Assembly (NCBI GenBank): GCA_963792485.1
Contig: CAWBWL010000007.1
Location: 806,001 to 870,000, forward strand
Direction: 5' to 3'
DNA: 64,000 nucleotides
Source: JANOYJ01 sp963792485
Lineage (GTDB): Bacteria; Pseudomonadota; Alphaproteobacteria; Rhizobiales; Rhizobiaceae
Each line of letters starts with the position of its first letter. Within the stretch, counting starts at the first letter, position 1. Under the pieces are notes generated by a model. It was not told the origin of the DNA. It made no database searches and saw only the letters and a program-made list of their open reading frames with translations. This document shows positions 9,415 to 18,278 of this stretch, piece by piece. The position numbers were made by a program, and so were the translations under genes.

Positions 9415-10170
9415 ATGTCGGATATTGACTGGAAAGGGGTGATTGAGCGGCAGTCGCGGGACTTGTTCTTTGTCATGACAGAGATGTTCTTCATGGCCGG
9501 TCTCAACAAGGGCGTGCCGGTGACGGTGCTGACGCGGCGCATTTACCGGCGTATCTTGATCCTGCTGCGCCCGGCGGAAGCGGCGCTGCGCCGGCTGATC
9601 ATCATTGCCGCGCGCGGCATTGTGCTGAAGGTCAGGCCCAGCGGCCCGTTCCCGAAGGAACTGGCGGCGAAGCTGAAGAAGATGGAGCGGGCTTCGGATG
9701 CGGCTTCGGATGCGGCTTCAGATACGCCAGCGCGCATTCCGGTGTTCAATCTGATCGAGCCGCTCAAGCATTTCGCCCGGCCCGGCGGACGCAAGCCGTT
9801 CCAGGGCAGGCCCACCTCGTTTCCGCGCATCAGCGTTCCGGGCTGGTCCACACCGTATTTTCCGCCCGAACCCGTTCCCCTCACCGGCGAGGACCCGATC
9901 AACGCCGCGCGGCTCATCCGGCGCATTACAGCGTTCAAACACGCGCTGGCAACGCTCCCCAGACAAGCGCGGCGCTATGTGCGCTGGCGCGGCAAGATGT
10001 TACTCGAAATCCGCAAACTCACCGCGCGCAAACGCGGCTCGCGCATCTCCACCATCCGTCCCGGCTATCCGCTGGGCCATCGCAAGAAACAGATCCACGA
10101 GGTTGACCGGGTCCTCAGCGACTGCTGCTATTTTCTGCGCGAACTGCGCAAGGAGCAGGATACCTCGTAA
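9415..10170 (+). CDS. Hypothetical protein with a short Ala-Ser-Asp repeat
   Basis: About 251 residues, basic, with no recognised domain. The first third is amphipathic or hydrophobic helix with many arginines (RRIYRRILILLRP). A middle linker carries three ASDA-type repeats. The C-terminal third is strongly basic. I do not recognise the family. The ATG at 9415 was chosen because AGGGCAGGG precedes it; an in-frame GTG at 9400 would add five residues. The gene stands alone between the VWA operon and the sugar operon, with about 250 bp and 175 bp of non-coding DNA on its sides. Confidence 0.6.
   Translation: MSDIDWKGVIERQSRDLFFVMTEMFFMAGLNKGVPVTVLTRRIYRRILILLRPAEAALRRLIIIAARGIVLKVRPSGPFPKELAAKLKKMERASDAASDAASDTPARIPVFNLIEPLKHFARPGGRKPFQGRPTSFPRISVPGWSTPYFPPEPVPLTGEDPINAARLIRRITAFKHALATLPRQARRYVRWRGKMLLEIRKLTARKRGSRISTIRPGYPLGHRKKQIHEVDRVLSDCCYFLRELRKEQDTS
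9691..9726 (+). repeat. 12-bp in-frame tandem repeat, three units
   Basis: GCTTCGGATGCG occurs twice in direct succession and is followed by GCTTCAGATACG. Each unit encodes Ala-Ser-Asp-Ala or -Thr. Because the unit is a multiple of three, copy-number changes would lengthen or shorten the linker without breaking the hypothetical protein that contains it. Confidence 0.85.
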
Positions 10171-10346
10171 GGATTGCTCCGGCGATCTGACCGATAGCTT
10201 TTTTCTCGTGGTGTTTTGACGCGCGCCGCGCATGCCCGCGCGCGTCATATGTTTGCCTTGCCCATGACATTCTTGCTGCCTCTTGCCTGATGCGTCTTGC
10301 ACATTGGCTCGATTTCACTAGTGATTTGCCCGGCAAGGAGACAAGA

Positions 10347-11420
10347 ATGGCAGATCAGATCAGGAAGCTGAACGTCGGCATTTTGGGCTGCGGACCGATC
10401 TCGCAGGCCGGGCATTTTGAAAGCGCTACAAAGGCCAAAAACGCCGATCTTTACGCCATTTGCGATATTGCCGATGATCTGCGCGAGCGGATGGCGGCCA
10501 CGCACGCGCCGGCCAAATCCTACAGCGATTACGCGCACATGCTGGCCGATCCGCACGTTGATGCCGTCATCATTGCCACATCCGATGCCTTCCACGTGCC
10601 TGCTGCCCTTGAAGCGCTTTCTGCCGGCAAGCACGTTCTGTGCGAAAAGCCTCTTGGCCTGTCCGTTGAGGAAGTCGAGACGCTCAAGATTGCTGTCGGG
10701 AAGAGCGGCAAGCTCTTGCAAGTCGGACACATGAAGCGCTTTGACGCCGGGCTGCAAAGCGCGAAGGATTTCATTGATACCGAGATGGGCGAGTTGCTGG
10801 CGCTCAAGGCCTGGTACTGCGATTCAACCCATCGCTATGCCGTAACCGATGCCGTCCAGCCGCTGATCATCAAAAGCGCACAGGCCAAAAGACCCGCCGG
10901 AGATCCGAAGGCAGATCTCGAGCGCTATTTCATGCTGGCGCATGGCAGCCATCTTCTGGATACCGCCCGCTATTTCGCCGGAGACATTGTCGAGATCGAT
11001 GCAAGACTGCGCCAGCGTTTCGGCGCCTATTGCTGGTTTGTGGACGTCGCCTTTGCCAGCGGCGCGATCGGGCATCTCGACCTGACGGTCGCCGTGCGGA
11101 TGGACTGGCATGAAGGCTTCCAGATCTATGGCGAGCATGGCAGTGTTCTGGGCAAGACATTTAATCCCTGGTACTACAAATCGAGCGAAGTTGATGTGTT
11201 CCGCGAAAGCACCGGGGCCAGCAGCCGGGTCATTGGCGCGGACGGACATTTCTACCGGCGCCAGCTTGAAGGGTTCGCCGATTGCATTCTCAACGGCGCC
11301 AGGATGACCGGCGCAAATATTGACGACGGAATTGCGTCCGTGCGGGGCATGGTCGCGATTGCGCAGTCCGTTCGAAGCGGAAAGCCGGTGAAACTCGCCG
11401 GCGTTTCTGGATCAGTCTGA
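10347..11420 (+). CDS. Gfo/Idh/MocA family NAD(P)-dependent oxidoreductase
   Basis: About 357 residues. An N-terminal Rossmann fold (VGILGCGPISQAGH) and the family motif EKPL (in LCEKPLGL) are clear, followed by the alpha/beta substrate domain. Family members oxidise or reduce sugars, inositols and related polyols; the substrate here is unknown. The start at 10347 is preceded by AAGGAG at ideal spacing; a longer open frame from 10290 lacks this. It is the first gene of a six-gene operon, and its stop overlaps the next start (TGATG). Confidence 0.88.
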   Translation: MADQIRKLNVGILGCGPISQAGHFESATKAKNADLYAICDIADDLRERMAATHAPAKSYSDYAHMLADPHVDAVIIATSDAFHVPAALEALSAGKHVLCEKPLGLSVEEVETLKIAVGKSGKLLQVGHMKRFDAGLQSAKDFIDTEMGELLALKAWYCDSTHRYAVTDAVQPLIIKSAQAKRPAGDPKADLERYFMLAHGSHLLDTARYFAGDIVEIDARLRQRFGAYCWFVDVAFASGAIGHLDLTVAVRMDWHEGFQIYGEHGSVLGKTFNPWYYKSSEVDVFRESTGASSRVIGADGHFYRRQLEGFADCILNGARMTGANIDDGIASVRGMVAIAQSVRSGKPVKLAGVSGSV

Positions 11421-12241
11421 TGCGGATCGGCATTTTCGCCAAGACATTTCCCGGTTCAACCCCGGGCATGGTGATGCAGGCGGCAGTGGAAGCCGGGTTT
11501 CGGTCTGTCCAGTACAACATGGCGTGCTCAGGCATGAGCGCCCTTCCGGAACACATCAGCACTGATGCTGCACAGGCAGTGAATGCGGCATCAAAGGCAA
11601 GCGGCGCTGCCATTGCCGCCGTCTCGGCAACCTACAACATGATCCATCCCGATCTGCAAATCCGGCAGAGCGGACGAAGAAGTTTTGAGTGTATCGCGGC
11701 CAAGGCAAGAATGATGGGCGCGCAGCTGTTGACCGTGTGTTCAGGCAGCTGCGACCCAGACGACCAGTGGCGGCACCATCCCGGCAATGCCGGAGCGGAT
11801 GCCTGGGGTGAGATGCTCCGCGAGTTCGAGCAACTGATCCGGATTGCCGATCAGCATGACATCCGCATCGGCGTTGAGCCAGAGCTCGGCAACGTCGTCA
11901 GTTCCGCTGCCAAGGCGGCGGAGCTGATCAGCGCGATGAAGTCAGACCGCATCCGCATCGTCCTTGACGCGGCCAATCTGTTCGAGATTGCCAATGCGTC
12001 CGAACAACGGCGGATCATTGAAGAGGCAATTGACAGGCTCGGACCCTTTATCGAAATCGCCCATGCCAAGGACCGCAACCCCGATGGCAGCTTTGCGGCG
12101 GCGGGCAAGGGCGTCATCGATTTCCGGCACTATCTTGCATCACTCAAAGCCGCCGGCTTTGCCGGAGACTTGATCACGCACGGACTGTCAGCACAGGAAG
12201 CGCCGGGCGTGGCGAACATCCTGAAAGCGGCTTTGAGCTGA
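11420..12241 (+). CDS. Sugar phosphate isomerase/epimerase-like TIM-barrel protein
   Basis: 273 residues of the xylose-isomerase-like (AP endonuclease 2) TIM-barrel superfamily. Typical metal-site sequences are visible: GVEPELGN, IVLDAANLF and EIAHAKDR, which supply Glu, Asp and His ligands along the barrel. Members interconvert ketoses or keto-sugar derivatives, often beside Gfo/Idh dehydrogenases as here. The start overlaps the dehydrogenase stop by one base. The exact reaction cannot be read from the sequence. Confidence 0.82.
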   Translation: MRIGIFAKTFPGSTPGMVMQAAVEAGFRSVQYNMACSGMSALPEHISTDAAQAVNAASKASGAAIAAVSATYNMIHPDLQIRQSGRRSFECIAAKARMMGAQLLTVCSGSCDPDDQWRHHPGNAGADAWGEMLREFEQLIRIADQHDIRIGVEPELGNVVSSAAKAAELISAMKSDRIRIVLDAANLFEIANASEQRRIIEEAIDRLGPFIEIAHAKDRNPDGSFAAAGKGVIDFRHYLASLKAAGFAGDLITHGLSAQEAPGVANILKAALS

Positions 12242-12242
12242 G

Positions 12243-13046
12243 ATGGCAGTTTCATTCTTCGAAACAGGCGGCGTCAGGCTCGCAGTTCACGATAGCGGGG
12301 CCGGCCTGCCATTCATCTTCCAGCACGGTCTGTGCGGCGATGCCGGGCAGACCGCGCACGTGTTTCCAACAGACATTGGCTATCGGCGGATCACGGTCGA
12401 ATGCCGGGGTCACGGACTTTCCGATGCGGGCGCCTTCGACCAATTCTCGATCGCGGCCTTCGCCAATGATGTCCTGCACTACATGGATGAAACCGGAATT
12501 GAGATGCCTGTCATTGGCGGCATTTCCATGGGCGCAGCGATAGCGCTGCGGCTTGCAGTGCAACATCCGGGAAGGTTCAAGGGCCTTGTCTTGGCGCGCC
12601 CCGCCTGGATTGTCGAGAGCGGGCCGGAGAATTTGTTTCCGAATGCGATGGCTGGGAAGCTTTTGGAAGAGTTCCCTCCGTCGAAGGCCGCCGCAGAGTT
12701 TGAAGGGTCTGCAGCAGCCGAACTCTTGGCGCAAAAAGGTCCCGACAATCTGAACTCGATCCGCAGTTTTTTTGCCAGGGAGCCTGCAGCCGCCACATCA
12801 CAATTGTTGCAGCGGATTTCAGCCGGCGGGCCGGGCGTCAGTGAAGACGAAATCCGGCGTATTGCCGTTCCGGCGCTGGTGATTGGAAATCAACTCGATT
12901 ATGTCCATCCCATTGCCTATGCCAGGACTTTGGCGGACTGGATTGCCGGCGCGCGGTTTGTCGAGGTCATGTCCAAGGCCAAAAGCCCGTCCGGCTACCA
13001 GTCTGATTTCAGCGCGGCACTGGCCGCATTCTTGAAGGAGCTTTGA
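12243..13046 (+). CDS. Alpha/beta hydrolase
   Basis: 267 residues. The oxyanion region QHGLCG (28-32) and nucleophile elbow GISMG (S95) are clear, with a likely acid in NQLDYVHP. The usual C-terminal catalytic His motif is not obvious; the tail reads VMSKAKSPSGYQSDF, so either the His comes from elsewhere or the chemistry differs. In a sugar operon with oxidoreductases a lactonase or esterase role is plausible but unproven. It begins one base after the preceding stop and ends directly before the next start. Confidence 0.78.
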   Translation: MAVSFFETGGVRLAVHDSGAGLPFIFQHGLCGDAGQTAHVFPTDIGYRRITVECRGHGLSDAGAFDQFSIAAFANDVLHYMDETGIEMPVIGGISMGAAIALRLAVQHPGRFKGLVLARPAWIVESGPENLFPNAMAGKLLEEFPPSKAAAEFEGSAAAELLAQKGPDNLNSIRSFFAREPAAATSQLLQRISAGGPGVSEDEIRRIAVPALVIGNQLDYVHPIAYARTLADWIAGARFVEVMSKAKSPSGYQSDFSAALAAFLKEL

Positions 13047-13754
13047 ATGCGCCCTGCCCCTAACTGGATTGATGCCCTTCCCAAGGACCGGCTTTTGGCA
13101 GAGTACTCGCTCTGGTCGGCGGACCTTGCCCGGCTCGCCGATGACATCGCCCGGGTCGAGCGGCATGTGGATGTCTATCACATCGACGTGGCCGATGGCG
13201 ATTTCTCGCCCTCGCTTCTGTTTTTTCCCGATCTCGTCGCCGCCTGCCGGAAGCTGACGGGCAAACCTTTTCATGTTCATCTGATGATGAACGACGCGAT
13301 TTTGGAGGAGCAGGTCCGGCAGTTTGCCGAGGCCGGGGCGGACCTGATCAGCGTGCATGCCGAAAACCAGAATGCGCATTCCGCCCTTGCTTTGATCGCC
13401 AGCCTTGGCCTCGCATCCGGACTGGTGCTGCAACTGCATACGGATGTTTCAAGCGTTGAAGGCCATCTTGAGCACATCCGGTTTCTGACCCTGCTTGGCA
13501 CGCGGATGGGCATCAAGGGAGTCGGCCTTGATGAACAGGCAGGGCCAAGGCTGCGTCAGGCCACTGAGATGATCGCCTCCAAAAAATCGCCTCATCGCAT
13601 CGTGCTGGCGGCAGATGGCGGCATTCGCGAAAACACGGTTCCGGGTCTTCGCCGCGCAGGCGCTGAAACCATTGTGATGGGCTCGCTCGCCTTCGGCGCG
13701 ACGGACCTTCATGCGCGCATGGCCTGGGTGCATGCCCAACCGCTTGGAGCCTGA
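13047..13754 (+). CDS. Ribulose-phosphate 3-epimerase family protein (Rpe/AlsE-like)
   Basis: 235 residues. The epimerase barrel motifs are recognisable: SLWSADLARL, HIDVADGDF (His and Asp of the metal site), HVHLMM, SVHAEN and ADGGIREN (second catalytic Asp). The loop that reads LLMTVNPGFGGQ in canonical Rpe is replaced by LLGTRMGIKGVGL, so the substrate is probably not, or not only, ribulose-5-phosphate. The ROK kinase downstream recalls E. coli alsE-alsK (allulose-6-phosphate epimerase and allose kinase). The start abuts the hydrolase stop. Confidence 0.82.
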   Translation: MRPAPNWIDALPKDRLLAEYSLWSADLARLADDIARVERHVDVYHIDVADGDFSPSLLFFPDLVAACRKLTGKPFHVHLMMNDAILEEQVRQFAEAGADLISVHAENQNAHSALALIASLGLASGLVLQLHTDVSSVEGHLEHIRFLTLLGTRMGIKGVGLDEQAGPRLRQATEMIASKKSPHRIVLAADGGIRENTVPGLRRAGAETIVMGSLAFGATDLHARMAWVHAQPLGA

Positions 13755-13757
13755 TAT

Positions 13758-14717
13758 ATGCCGCTTTGCCTCGGCTTTGATCTGGGCGGGACACAGCTGC
13801 GCGCAGCCTTGGTCGAGGACGGGCGGATCATCCGCAGAGCAGCGACCGCCACGGATGTTCCCGGCGGCCCGGAAGCGGTGATGCGGCAAATTCAACGGCT
13901 CACCGATGAGGTTTGCCAAGGCGATGAAAAGTCTCAGCTGACCGGTGCCGGCATCGCCTCCCCCGGGCCGATCAACACGGTCACCGGCATTGTGGACCAC
14001 ATCACCACCCTGCCCGGCTGGGACCGGTTTGCGCTGCGCCAGCGCATGAGTGAGCAGTTCGGCTTTCCGGTTGTGGTTGAAAATGACGGCATTGCGGCAG
14101 CTTACGGTGAATGGAAACAGGGCGCCGGGCGCGGTCTCCAGCATATTGTCTATGTGACGGTGAGCACCGGCATTGGCGGCGGCGTGATCGTCGACGGACA
14201 GCTGCTGCATGGGCGGCGCGGCATGGCCTCGCATGTCGGGCATGTTAGCCTTGACATGAATGGCCCGGCCTGCACCTGCGGCAACAGCGGCTGCCTTGAA
14301 GCTTTCGCATCTGGAACCGCGCTAGGCGAGCGGGCGCGGATGGCTGCGGCCTCAAATCCGGTTGGGTATCTCGCGACGGCCGCAATAGATGGGCGTGTTG
14401 TTTCCCGGCACGCTGTCGAAGGCGCGCGCGCCGGAGATGCCGAGTGCATTGAACTTCTCAAGCAGGAAGCGCTCTATCTTGGCAACGGTTTTGTCAGCCT
14501 CCTGCATTTGTTCAGCCCTGAGCGCATCATCATGGGCGGCGGGGTCAGCGCCGCGTTTGATTTGCTCAAGGATGATATTCGGGCCGTCATCGACCAGAAG
14601 GCGATGGCCTCTTACAGGGCAGTAGAAATCGTTCCGGCAGAACTGGGTGACAATGCTGGCTTGATTGGCGCGGCGCTTCTGGCAGGGGCTCAACATTCAA
14701 TGGAACGGCAGCCGTGA
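13758..14717 (+). CDS. ROK family sugar kinase
   Basis: 319 residues. The phosphate-binding motif DLGGTQ is at 8-13, the catalytic Asp lies in ENDG (D110), and the ROK zinc motif CTCGNSGCLEA is at 172-182 with an upstream H-V-G-H. It is predicted to phosphorylate a hexose or related sugar. Next to an AlsE-like epimerase it is a good candidate for an AlsK-type kinase, but glucokinase or N-acetylmannosamine kinase activity cannot be excluded. Three bases separate it from the epimerase; its stop overlaps the SDR start (GTGA). Confidence 0.87.
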   Translation: MPLCLGFDLGGTQLRAALVEDGRIIRRAATATDVPGGPEAVMRQIQRLTDEVCQGDEKSQLTGAGIASPGPINTVTGIVDHITTLPGWDRFALRQRMSEQFGFPVVVENDGIAAAYGEWKQGAGRGLQHIVYVTVSTGIGGGVIVDGQLLHGRRGMASHVGHVSLDMNGPACTCGNSGCLEAFASGTALGERARMAAASNPVGYLATAAIDGRVVSRHAVEGARAGDAECIELLKQEALYLGNGFVSLLHLFSPERIIMGGGVSAAFDLLKDDIRAVIDQKAMASYRAVEIVPAELGDNAGLIGAALLAGAQHSMERQP

Positions 14718-15502
14718 GCAAGGTTCAAACATCCGAGTTTTCCGGAAAAGTCGCCCTCGTCACCGGCACGACCGGCATTGGCCGCGCGGTGGCGCTCAAA
14801 CTCGCAGCCGAGGGCGCGGCTGTCATTGCGCTTGGCATTGATAAAGCTGCGAACGCAAAGCTTGCGCAAGCGCCCGGCATCTCCGTTATCAGCTGCGATG
14901 TATCTGATGCGAAGCCGCTCCGCGGCGCTTTTACCAAGATCGAAACCCTGCATCCAAGGCTCGACATTATCGTCAACGCGGCGGCAATCCACCCCTATGG
15001 TGATGCAGTCGAAACCTCGCCCGAGACATTTGCCAAATGCCTCGCGGTCAATGCCGGTTCCATCCACCTCACCGCGCATTTCGGCGTTCCGCTCATGCGC
15101 AAGGCGGGCAATGGCGGGGTCATCGTCAATCTGTCGAGTGTCCAGGGCCATGCCTGTCAACCCGGGGTCATGGCCTATGTCGCCTCCAAAGGCGCAATTC
15201 ATGCCATGACGCGGGCGATGGCGCTGGATTTTGCCAAGGACAAAATCCGTGTCGTGTCGGTTAGCCCCGGCTCGGTGCGCACGCCGATATTGGAGCTTGC
15301 AGCGCGCACATTTGACGGACCCAATGCCGATATCGAGGATGTATTCCGGCGCTTTGGCGCATCGCATCCAATCGGGCGCATTGGCGAGCCAGAGGAAATC
15401 GCCGACTTCATCGCTTTCCTCGCCTCGGACAAGGCCGGCTTCATCACCGGCTCAGACCATGTCATTGACGGGGCGCTGACGGCGGCTCTGGGTGTGCGTT
15501 AA
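14714..15502 (+). CDS. Short-chain dehydrogenase/reductase
   Basis: 262 residues of the classical SDR fold. The cofactor motif TGTTGIG is at 17-23, NAA at 88-90, catalytic Ser in the NLSS segment near 141, and the YxxxK pair at Y155 and K159. It probably oxidises or reduces a sugar or polyol hydroxyl in the same pathway as the five upstream genes. It starts with GTG overlapping the kinase stop and ends the operon, about 110 bp before the aldolase gene. Confidence 0.87.
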   Translation: MSKVQTSEFSGKVALVTGTTGIGRAVALKLAAEGAAVIALGIDKAANAKLAQAPGISVISCDVSDAKPLRGAFTKIETLHPRLDIIVNAAAIHPYGDAVETSPETFAKCLAVNAGSIHLTAHFGVPLMRKAGNGGVIVNLSSVQGHACQPGVMAYVASKGAIHAMTRAMALDFAKDKIRVVSVSPGSVRTPILELAARTFDGPNADIEDVFRRFGASHPIGRIGEPEEIADFIAFLASDKAGFITGSDHVIDGALTAALGVR

Positions 15503-15615
15503 TCGACCTTCGACTGGCAAATCCATTTGCCTAATCGATTGAATTGTGGCTAGTGGCCGCAGACATTTTCGAAGTTCCGCGGCGTTGCCGCAAATCAAAA
15601 TCGGGAGGATTTACC

Positions 15616-16686
15616 TTGGCACGCATCACGCTCCGGCAGCTTCTGGACCACGCAGCGGAAGAAAATTACGGCGTTCCGGCGTTCAACATCAACAATATGG
15701 AGCAAGCGCTGGCGATCATGAGCGCGGCGAACGCCACCGACTCGCCGGTCATCCTGCAGGCCTCGCGCGGCGCGCGCTCCTATGCCAATGACATCATGCT
15801 AAAGCATATGATGGACGCGGTGACTGAAATCTATCCGCACATTCCGGTCTGCGTGCATCTTGACCATGGCAATGAGCCCGGCACCTGCATGACGGCCATC
15901 CAGTCCGGCTTCACCTCGGTGATGATGGACGGCTCACTCCATGCCGACGGCAAGACGCCGGGCGACTGGGACTATAATGTCGGCGTCACCAAGACTGTGA
16001 CTGAGATGGCGCATCTCGGCGGCATTTCAGTCGAAGGCGAGCTCGGCGTTCTGGGTTCGCTCGAAACCGGCGAAGGCGAGAAAGAGGATGGCCACGGTTT
16101 TGAGGGCAAGCTCTCCCACGACCAGCTTCTGACCAACCCGGACGAAGCTGTGAAATTCGTGCAGGAAACCGATGTCGACGCGCTCGCCATCGCCATGGGC
16201 ACCTCGCACGGCGCCTATAAATTCACCCGCAAGCCGGACGGCGCGGTTCTCGCCATGAACGTGATCGAGGAAATCCACAAGCGCCTGCCGAACACGCATC
16301 TGGTCATGCACGGCTCGTCGTCAGTGCCGGAAGACCTGCAGGAGATCATCAACAAGTTCGGCGGCCAGATGAAGCCGACCTGGGGCGTGCCGGTTTCCGA
16401 AATCCAGCGCGGCATCAAACATGGCGTGCGCAAGATCAATATCGACACCGACAACCGCATGGCCCTGACCGGCGCGATCCGCAAAGTGTTCGCCGAAGAT
16501 CCGTCCGAGTTCGACCCGCGCAAATATCTGAAGCCCGCCATGGAAGCCATGACCAAGCTCTGCACCCTGCGCTTCAACGAGTTCGGCACGGCGGGCAATG
16601 CGAGCAAGATCAAGAAGGTGCTGCCGGTGAGCGAGATGGCGAAGCGGTATCAGAAGGGCGAATTGCGGCAGAAAGTTTCGGGGTAA
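15616..16686 (+). CDS. fba: Class II fructose-bisphosphate aldolase
   Basis: 356 residues of the zinc-dependent class II aldolase family, Calvin-type subgroup (MARITLRQLLDHAAE start). It cleaves fructose-1,6-bisphosphate to dihydroxyacetone phosphate and glyceraldehyde-3-phosphate in glycolysis, gluconeogenesis and carbon fixation. Zinc ligands sit in VCVHLDHGNE and VMHGSSSVP. The TTG start at 15616 is preceded by GGGAGGA at good spacing; the open frame upstream of it does not match the family. The last 85 bases are duplicated twice downstream. Confidence 0.93.
   Translation: MARITLRQLLDHAAEENYGVPAFNINNMEQALAIMSAANATDSPVILQASRGARSYANDIMLKHMMDAVTEIYPHIPVCVHLDHGNEPGTCMTAIQSGFTSVMMDGSLHADGKTPGDWDYNVGVTKTVTEMAHLGGISVEGELGVLGSLETGEGEKEDGHGFEGKLSHDQLLTNPDEAVKFVQETDVDALAIAMGTSHGAYKFTRKPDGAVLAMNVIEEIHKRLPNTHLVMHGSSSVPEDLQEIINKFGGQMKPTWGVPVSEIQRGIKHGVRKINIDTDNRMALTGAIRKVFAEDPSEFDPRKYLKPAMEAMTKLCTLRFNEFGTAGNASKIKKVLPVSEMAKRYQKGELRQKVSG
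16600..16686 (+). repeat. fba 3'-end repeat, copy A (native)
   Basis: The C-terminal coding end of the aldolase gene (ASKIKKVLPVSEMAKRYQKG) is the template for two diverged copies at 17527-17603 and 18279-18362. The three copies lie in the same orientation and bracket accessory genes, a layout like nested attachment sites of elements that insert at the 3' end of a housekeeping gene. Confidence 0.85.
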
Positions 16687-16710
16687 ATAGCCACAGGTTG
16701 AACGCTACGC

Positions 16711-17469
16711 ATGGGTGATAAACTCCAGCAAGATTGTGACTCCGAGCGCTTCTTCGCCCATTGGCAACGAAAATCCCGCTTCGCGGTAGTGGGTCCAAAC
16801 GGAAAATTCTCAACTGCATGGGCGGCTTGGGACAACAGCGACTCGGTGTATGTCGCAGGAAGGACCCTTGGCGGCTTCATGAAGGTGAGCCTTCACGAGC
16901 AAGGGGGTTACAGACTTGCGTTCACCAAGGAGTTTCATCCTAAGATTCAAGAAAGGTCCGAAAAATTTAGATCTCGAACTCTTGCTGTCTGGTCTAAACC
17001 CTTAGTGAGCAAGGACAAAGCAGATTTGATCTTGTCAATTTGTTTTCCTACTGACAATCTGATGTCAAACGCACCTCCGTCATCGGCGAAAAAACCATAC
17101 CTGATTTTGCAAGCACCAAAATCGGGACGCGCAGTAAACGTTGGGTTTTTTCTTTCGGGCGCCCCTGCTGACAGGTTGGAAAAGTCCTTCTCCAAATATG
17201 GAAAAGCGTTCTGCCACTGGGACTTTCGAGACGGCACTTCAATTTCGATGGTTGCATGGGAAAGCGATTTTGACCGGAGTAGTCTGCCTAAAGTGGGCGC
17301 GAACTCCGACCTCGTTCCACTAACAAATTCTGGAAAAATTGACCTTCCAGAACATCAGAGCGACCTCACTGCGCTTGCGTGGAATGACCCCGGGCTGACT
17401 GGAGCACTTCAGATGACAGAACTAGGAGGAGTATCCTTGACAAGAAGAGCAAAGACCAATGAGCACTGA
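16711..17469 (+). CDS. Orphan hypothetical protein of the fba insertion patch
   Basis: 252 residues; I do not recognise the family. There is no signal peptide or membrane helix. Its base composition is visibly lower in GC and its codons are less biased than those of flanking genes (many AAA, TTT and TTG codons), which suggests recent acquisition. It lies between copies A and B of the fba 3'-end repeat, 24 bases after the aldolase stop. The only candidate start is the ATG at 16711, which lacks a strong ribosome binding site. Confidence 0.5.
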   Translation: MGDKLQQDCDSERFFAHWQRKSRFAVVGPNGKFSTAWAAWDNSDSVYVAGRTLGGFMKVSLHEQGGYRLAFTKEFHPKIQERSEKFRSRTLAVWSKPLVSKDKADLILSICFPTDNLMSNAPPSSAKKPYLILQAPKSGRAVNVGFFLSGAPADRLEKSFSKYGKAFCHWDFRDGTSISMVAWESDFDRSSLPKVGANSDLVPLTNSGKIDLPEHQSDLTALAWNDPGLTGALQMTELGGVSLTRRAKTNEH

Positions 17470-17526
17470 GCAAATTCAATTGCAGTTATCGGAGGCAGCG
17501 ACATTTGCTTTCTCAGATTGACGCTG

Positions 17527-17603
17527 GCGAGCAAGGCAAGAAACGTGCTGCAGGCGAGCGAGATGGGCAAGCGGTATCAGAAGGGGAGTTGAGGCAGAAA
17601 AAT
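17527..17603 (+). repeat. fba 3'-end repeat, copy B (degenerate)
   Basis: It aligns with copy A over about 75 bases (GAGCGAGATG, GCAAGCGGTATCAGAAGGG) but has small indels that break the reading frame, so it is an old, unselected copy. It separates the orphan gene from the P-loop kinase gene. Confidence 0.8.
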
Positions 17604-17617
17604 GGCTTAGTGAGGCG

Positions 17618-18160
17618 CTATTGCCTTCTGCTGGCGAGTATTCTTTCCACCGAATCGTCCACAGTATCGTCGGTCGTATCCAGAACCAGCCAGCCATCAG
17701 TGGCCAACCCAGCGACAGCGCCTTGCAAACTTTTATAGACAATATCGATGCCCTCATCGATATACCCTCTGAAAGTGCCAGGTGCATAGCGCCCCTGATT
17801 CCTAACTTTGGCCTGTTCTGGTTTTGGGTATAGAAGCACGGGGACAAAGTTCTGGGCCTTCCACAGCGATTGATACTCCTGCATCTGAGAATTGGGATCC
17901 CAGAAGTCATCGAGAATCACCGCAAAGTTGGACCGTTGATAGTTCAACGCCGTCGCCAATGCTGATTGACGGGCCAGCTGCAATTGCTCAACCAATTGCG
18001 GTGTCCAGGTGGCACTTGGATGTATCACGCCGGAAATCACCATGCTGCGCAAATCATCAACTGGCACATGAATGCACTTGGCATATCTTTTCGCCAGTGC
18101 TTTCGCCAAGGTTGACTTGCCTGACGCCGGAGCACCTATCAGCAAATAGATGGGACTCAT
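17618..18160 (-). CDS. P-loop kinase / zeta-toxin-like AAA family protein
   Basis: 180 residues. The Walker A motif GAPASGKST is at residues 8-16, and an Asp pair follows in HVPVDDLR, where zeta-type and chloramphenicol-phosphotransferase-like kinases place the catalytic Asp. The C-terminal half is family-neutral. It may be a small-molecule kinase or an orphan zeta-like toxin; no epsilon-type antitoxin is adjacent. It is on the opposite strand between repeat copies B and C and has intermediate GC, consistent with accessory DNA. Confidence 0.65.
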   Translation of the reverse strand: MSPIYLLIGAPASGKSTLAKALAKRYAKCIHVPVDDLRSMVISGVIHPSATWTPQLVEQLQLARQSALATALNYQRSNFAVILDDFWDPNSQMQEYQSLWKAQNFVPVLLYPKPEQAKVRNQGRYAPGTFRGYIDEGIDIVYKSLQGAVAGLATDGWLVLDTTDDTVDDSVERILASRRQ

Positions 18161-18278
18161 TCTTACCTCGCTGCGCTCAGCCCTGTTTCAGCGCACCGCA
18201 CCCTATCAGCCACTGCAATTGTAGCAATCAAGAATGCTTGCATCAGTTGCTTCCAGCGATTCAACACTTCTGGCCAAG

